NCBI GenBank assembly: GCA_030642585.1
Contig: DAOWNN010000089.1
Location: 1-8,131 of the forward strand
From: Bacteroidota bacterium
GTDB lineage: Bacteria > Bacteroidota > Bacteroidia > Bacteroidales > VadinHA17
Direction of reading: 5' to 3'
Length of the DNA: 8,131 nt
Shown: positions 5,657 to 8,131 of the stretch, piece after piece
How positions within the stretch are numbered: position 1 is the stretch's first letter
Layout: each line of letters opens with the position of its first letter
Program-made: the position numbers and the translations under genes
Notes under the pieces: model-generated
The model's input: the letters and a program-made list of their open reading frames with translations, nothing else
Told to the model about the DNA's origin: nothing
The model's database searches: none

Positions 5657-7588
5657 ATGAAACAATTAGGATTGGTACTTGTATTTATATTATTTCTGGC
5701 TGGAAATGGTTATTGCCAATTGATGGGGTTTGAAAAGAATATTAAAGAACCAGTAGATTATATGGAAGCCTTTTCTCAAAAATCATTGAAAAGTGCTCAA
5801 TTGCAGGATTATGATGTTAAATGGTATTTCCTGGACCTGGAGGCAGATAATTTATCCACAAATATAAAGGGGAGTGTTACTATCCTTGTTGAAATTAAAC
5901 TGGAAGGAATATCAGAACTTGTTGTTGAACTTGCTTCAGACATGTTTGCTGATTCGATAATAATAAATTCACAGAACAGATCTTTTTCACATTCCGGAGA
6001 CCTTTTAAGTATTTCTCTTGCAAGTCCTCTTTTCAAGGGTGATTTGTTGAGATTCCAGATCTATTATCATGGTCAGCCCAGCCAGGGAGTGTTTCATGCT
6101 TATGATGCGCGTTGGAATGCTCATGTAGCCTGGACATTATCTGAACCCTTTTCTGCAAAAAACTGGTTTCCGTGTAAGCAAGACCTAATAGACAAAGCCG
6201 ATTCCAGCCGGGTATTTATAACTACCGCAGATGGGCTTATGGCCGGTTCCAATGGATTGTTGAAAAGCATTGTTCCTTTAGCTGATAATAAAGTTAGGTA
6301 CGAATGGTTTTCAAGCTATCCTATTGTGTATTATCTTATTTCATTTGCCATCTCAAATTACCAGGATTATAGTTTTTATGCACATCCTCATGAAACCGAT
6401 TCTATATTGGTTCAGAATTTTATTTATGATGACCCATCCTGTCTCAATACATTCAAAAGTGATTTGGATGAGACTTCAGAACTCATTGAACTTTATTCAG
6501 GTCTTTATTCCCAATACCCATTTTCTGATGAGAAATACGGCCATTGCCTGGTTCCTTCAGGTTCTTACATGGAGCATCAAACCATGTCAACCATGAAGGA
6601 TTTTGTATACAGGATTGTGGCCCACGAATTGGCTCATCAATGGTTTGGAGACCAGGTGACCTGTGCAAGTTGGCAGGATATATGGATCAATGAGGGATTT
6701 GCTTCTTATTCGGAATATATTGCCCTCGAAAATTTAAGATCACAGGAGGATGCGGATGCCTGGATTAGAAATGCTCATAATTATGCACTGGAAAGGCCCC
6801 AGGGATCTGTATATATACCATTTGAAGAATCAGGTAATGTAAGCAGGATTTTTGATTATCGTCTTTCATATAAAAAAGGTGCTGCCATCATTCATATGTT
6901 AAGATTCGAGATGGATGATGATTTAGCCTTTTTTGAAACTTTAAAGGAATTTCAAAGGACTTTCAGGGATTCTGTTGCATATGGACTTGATTTTAAAGAG
7001 GTAGCCGAAAATGTATCTGGCCTTGACCTTACAGCTTTTTTTGATCAGTGGTATTTTGGCAAGGGCTATCCCTCTTATGAAATTAACTGGGGGCAAGTTG
7101 ATGATACTCTATGGATAAGCTCCAAGCAATTCACATCCTCTGCTGAAACGCCCTTATTTAAAATGCCTCTTGAATTTAGATTTGATTTTAGTTCAGGTGA
7201 TTCCACTGTCAGGGTTTTTCAGGATGAAGTGATTGAAAGTTTTAAATTTAAGGTTCCTGAAAATATTTTAAACCTGGAATTAGATCCCAGGAGTTTTTCT
7301 TTGATTGGGCCCAGTATTATAAACCACAAAATTGAACCTGATATATATCTTCAAGAAGGGTTTAAATTGTATCCAAATCCGGCAAGAGATCAAATCACTC
7401 TTGATTTTTATGGAAGCACTTCACTGCGCGTAGTTCGTGTAGTAAGTTTAACAGGGCAGAAAATTTTGGAGTTAAATGAAGATGATTCGGTATTAATTCT
7501 GGATATCAGTAATTTATCTTCAGGTATCTATATCATAGAAGTAGATGAGAAAGACTCACGCTGGATGAAGAAATTTATTAAAATGTAA
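5657..7588 (+). CDS. Secreted M1-family zinc metallopeptidase with type IX secretion sorting domain
   Basis: This 643-residue protein has a Sec signal peptide (residues 1-20, likely cut after GYC before Q21), an N-terminal beta-rich domain, the M1 catalytic domain, a beta-rich region and, from about 569, a type A T9SS sorting domain (LYPNPARDQI at 571-580, LDISNLSSGIYIIEV at 615-629, ending KKFIKM). The zinc site is complete: H323-E324-L-A-H327, then 18 residues to E346 in WINEGFA. Y405 in YKKGA is the expected catalytic tyrosine. The substrate-binding GxMEN motif is altered to S303-Y-M-E306-H. The family removes N-terminal amino acids from peptides; the sorting domain implies transport across the outer membrane and release or surface attachment. 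The secretion machinery is not in the window. An in-frame TGA immediately before the ATG and the signal peptide fix the start. There is no Shine-Dalgarno sequence. It is probably a single-gene unit, with a candidate terminator 220 bp downstream. Exact substrate preference cannot be inferred. Confidence 0.95.
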   Translation: MKQLGLVLVFILFLAGNGYCQLMGFEKNIKEPVDYMEAFSQKSLKSAQLQDYDVKWYFLDLEADNLSTNIKGSVTILVEIKLEGISELVVELASDMFADSIIINSQNRSFSHSGDLLSISLASPLFKGDLLRFQIYYHGQPSQGVFHAYDARWNAHVAWTLSEPFSAKNWFPCKQDLIDKADSSRVFITTADGLMAGSNGLLKSIVPLADNKVRYEWFSSYPIVYYLISFAISNYQDYSFYAHPHETDSILVQNFIYDDPSCLNTFKSDLDETSELIELYSGLYSQYPFSDEKYGHCLVPSGSYMEHQTMSTMKDFVYRIVAHELAHQWFGDQVTCASWQDIWINEGFASYSEYIALENLRSQEDADAWIRNAHNYALERPQGSVYIPFEESGNVSRIFDYRLSYKKGAAIIHMLRFEMDDDLAFFETLKEFQRTFRDSVAYGLDFKEVAENVSGLDLTAFFDQWYFGKGYPSYEINWGQVDDTLWISSKQFTSSAETPLFKMPLEFRFDFSSGDSTVRVFQDEVIESFKFKVPENILNLELDPRSFSLIGPSIINHKIEPDIYLQEGFKLYPNPARDQITLDFYGSTSLRVVRVVSLTGQKILELNEDDSVLILDISNLSSGIYIIEVDEKDSRWMKKFIKM

Positions 7589-7753
7589 ATCCATTTACTG
7601 AAGACCTGAAAGAAGCGTGTTTAAATAGCCATGCGCTTATGCCTCATAACTACGTTCTCAAATTCGCAAGTTTCATTAAAATTTAGTTATTCCTTTATTT
7701 TTCAGGCAATTCCAAGTTTGTTCTATAAATAGTCCGTTATGAATATTTATACG

Positions 7754-7781
7754 AAAAAAAGCACCATGCTTCAGCATGGTG
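7754..7781 (-). terminator. Possible leftward intrinsic terminator
   Basis: The perfect hairpin CACCATGCT-TC-AGCATGGTG (7762-7781) is preceded on the plus strand by seven A residues (7754-7760). Read leftward, this is a 9-bp GC-containing stem followed, after one C, by seven T, the form of an intrinsic terminator. It would stop leftward transcription coming from beyond the right edge before it runs antisense into the peptidase gene. The same hairpin is also one member of the repeat family listed at this position. Confidence 0.45.
7762..7781 (+). repeat. Hairpin repeat, CACCATG type, copy 1
   Basis: Two perfect 9-bp arms (CACCATGCT and AGCATGGTG) are separated by TC. An almost identical element lies at 7984-8003 in the opposite orientation: over 22 bp (7761-7782 against the complement of 7983-8004) only one base differs. 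The orientation can be told because the central TC becomes GA in the other copy. Two inverted copies about 200 bp apart resemble a REPIN or a small inverted-repeat-bounded element, but I see no target-site duplication. Confidence 0.6.
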
Positions 7782-7800
7782 TTCAAAGTGGTGTACAAAT
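7777..7800 (+). repeat. 12-bp tandem duplication
   Basis: TGGTGTTCAAAG (7777-7788) is followed directly by TGGTGTACAAAT (7789-7800), with 10 of 12 positions equal. The first unit begins inside the right arm of the CACCATG hairpin, so the outer arm sequence has been copied next to itself. This fits slippage or an element-associated duplication. Confidence 0.4.
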
Positions 7801-7807
7801 CATAAAC

Positions 7808-7832
7808 AGTGCGCTTTAGCGTACTTTTTTTT
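7808..7832 (+). terminator. Candidate rightward intrinsic terminator of the peptidase gene
   Basis: AGTGCGCT-TT-AGCGTACT (7808-7825) forms an 8-bp stem with one G-U pair and a two-base centre. The run of eight T (7825-7832) begins at the last base of the stem. This is a standard intrinsic terminator for rightward transcription. It is 220 bp after the peptidase stop, a rather long 3' untranslated stretch, but no nearer hairpin with a T-run was seen. The stem shares the GCT-NN-AGC centre with neighbouring hairpins. Confidence 0.6.
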
Positions 7833-7938
7833 AAACAAAATCATCATCATTTTCTAATATTGATGTATTTGTATTAATCCATAATTCTTCGTTTGTGATT
7901 GTTTGGCAGGTTATAATTATTGTTCATAATAAATTGAA

Positions 7939-7956
7939 AGTCAGCTGGAGCTGACT
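7939..7956. repeat. Hairpin AGTCAGCT-GG-AGCTGACT
   Basis: This is a perfect 8-bp inverted repeat with a two-base centre. It has the GCT-NN-AGC centre of the CACCATG and AGTGC hairpins but quite different outer arms, and those arms still pair fully. No T-run follows on either strand, so it is not an obvious terminator. It abuts the next hairpin without any gap. Confidence 0.55.
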
Positions 7957-7977
7957 AGTATGTTGCCTTAACATGCT
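7957..7977. repeat. Hairpin AGTATGTT-GCCTT-AACATGCT
   Basis: The stem is 8 bp with one T-G pair and a five-base loop (GCCTT). It begins at the base directly after the preceding hairpin, so the two stems would stack. It lacks the shared GCT-NN-AGC centre and is the weakest of the set. Confidence 0.35.
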
Positions 7978-7983
7978 CATTTA

Positions 7984-8003
7984 CACCATACTGAAGCATG
8001 GTG
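7984..8003 (-). repeat. Hairpin repeat, CACCATG type, copy 2, inverted
   Basis: CACCATACT-GA-AGCATGGTG is the reverse complement of copy 1 at 7762-7781 except for one base. That change gives an A-C mismatch in a plus-strand transcript but a tolerated G-U pair in a minus-strand transcript, so the fold is kept better on the minus strand. No T-run adjoins it. Confidence 0.6.
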
Positions 8004-8071
8004 CTGTGTTTACTAATTGTTTAAATGGCAGTACCTTTTTTATTTGCACTTATTTTGGTGACATACTGTAG

Positions 8072-8091
8072 ATCGACTTTCCAAAGTCGAT
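8072..8091. repeat. Hairpin ATCGACTTT-CC-AAAGTCGAT
   Basis: This is a perfect 9-bp inverted repeat with a two-base centre. It shares CGACTTT and AAAGTCG with the hairpin at 8115-8131, forming a second repeat type in this region. No T-run adjoins it on either strand. Confidence 0.55.
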
Positions 8092-8106
8092 TATATGCAA
8101 TACAAC

Positions 8107-8131
8107 AAAAAAGAGCGACTTTCAAAGTCGC
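8107..8131 (-). terminator. Hairpin GCGACTTT-C-AAAGTCGC at the window edge, possible leftward terminator
   Basis: A perfect 8-bp inverted repeat around a single C occupies 8115-8131 and may extend past the edge. Read leftward, the stem is followed after two bases by six T (complement of 8107-8112), so it could end a leftward gene lying beyond the window. It is also the second copy of the CGACTTT hairpin type seen at 8072-8091. Confidence 0.4.

Larger units (their letters stand above)
7589..8131. other. Gene-free region rich in short hairpins
   Basis: No coding region of convincing length or composition is seen in these 543 bp on either strand. Bases 7589-7750 are plain AT-rich sequence in which I recognise nothing. 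From 7754 to the window end there are seven short inverted repeats with loops of one to five bases, listed separately. This density is far above that of the other intergenic gaps here. It could be a cluster of REP-like elements, the decayed end of a mobile element, or stacked terminators between converging genes. What lies right of the window would decide this. Confidence 0.7.

Noticed and set aside
5657..5722. Lipoprotein signal in the peptidase because of C20
   Set aside because: The residues before C20 (N-G-Y) do not form a lipobox. Cleavage by signal peptidase I leaving Q21 fits a protein secreted by the type IX system.
7639..7686. A 15-codon frame (MPHNYVLKFASFIKI) after the peptidase gene
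   Set aside because: It is too short, has no Shine-Dalgarno sequence or partner gene, and nothing shows that it is translated.
7754..8131. CRISPR array or integron attC sites
   Set aside because: The hairpins are irregularly spaced, short and of different sequence, without unique spacers of constant length and without attC-type core sites or bulged long stems.

Overview
The window looks like chromosomal DNA of a member of the Bacteroidota. The evidence is low GC, the absence of Shine-Dalgarno sequences before most starts, an M1-family peptidase ending in a type IX secretion (Por) sorting domain, and an ABCG-like exporter of a form I associate with this phylum. I cannot name the genus.

Layout. 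Bases 1-5357 carry a leftward gene string. In transcription order it encodes a receiver protein fused to a histidine-kinase-like module (5357-4236), a 1028-residue ABC half-transporter with an extra N-terminal regulatory region and a large extracytoplasmic loop (4192-1106), a 299-residue lipoprotein of unknown function (987-88), and the first 22 codons of another exported protein that runs off the left edge (68-1). Gaps are 43, 118 and 19 bp, so co-transcription is likely, although the 118-bp gap could hold an internal promoter. Bases 5358-5656 are a divergent intergenic region with short direct and inverted repeats that could be operator sites. Bases 5657-7588 encode the secreted zinc aminopeptidase-like protein, transcribed rightward. 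Bases 7589-8131 contain no gene I can support. Their right two thirds hold seven short hairpins, several with the same core (GCT-NN-AGC) but different, compensating outer arms.

How the genes may work together. The leftward genes read as a signal-controlled envelope module. A receiver domain with an intact phosphorylation site is joined to a kinase-like module that has lost its phosphoacceptor histidine (SKELNKPL in place of the usual SHELRTPL). It therefore probably receives phosphate from another kinase rather than acting as one. The adjacent transporter and the two exported proteins would be the effectors; no substrate can be read from the sequence. The peptidase is divergently transcribed and probably degrades peptides outside the cell for nutrition. 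A functional link to the leftward genes is not shown.

The strongest candidates for something little described are the pseudokinase-transporter-lipoprotein operon and the hairpin cluster at the right end.
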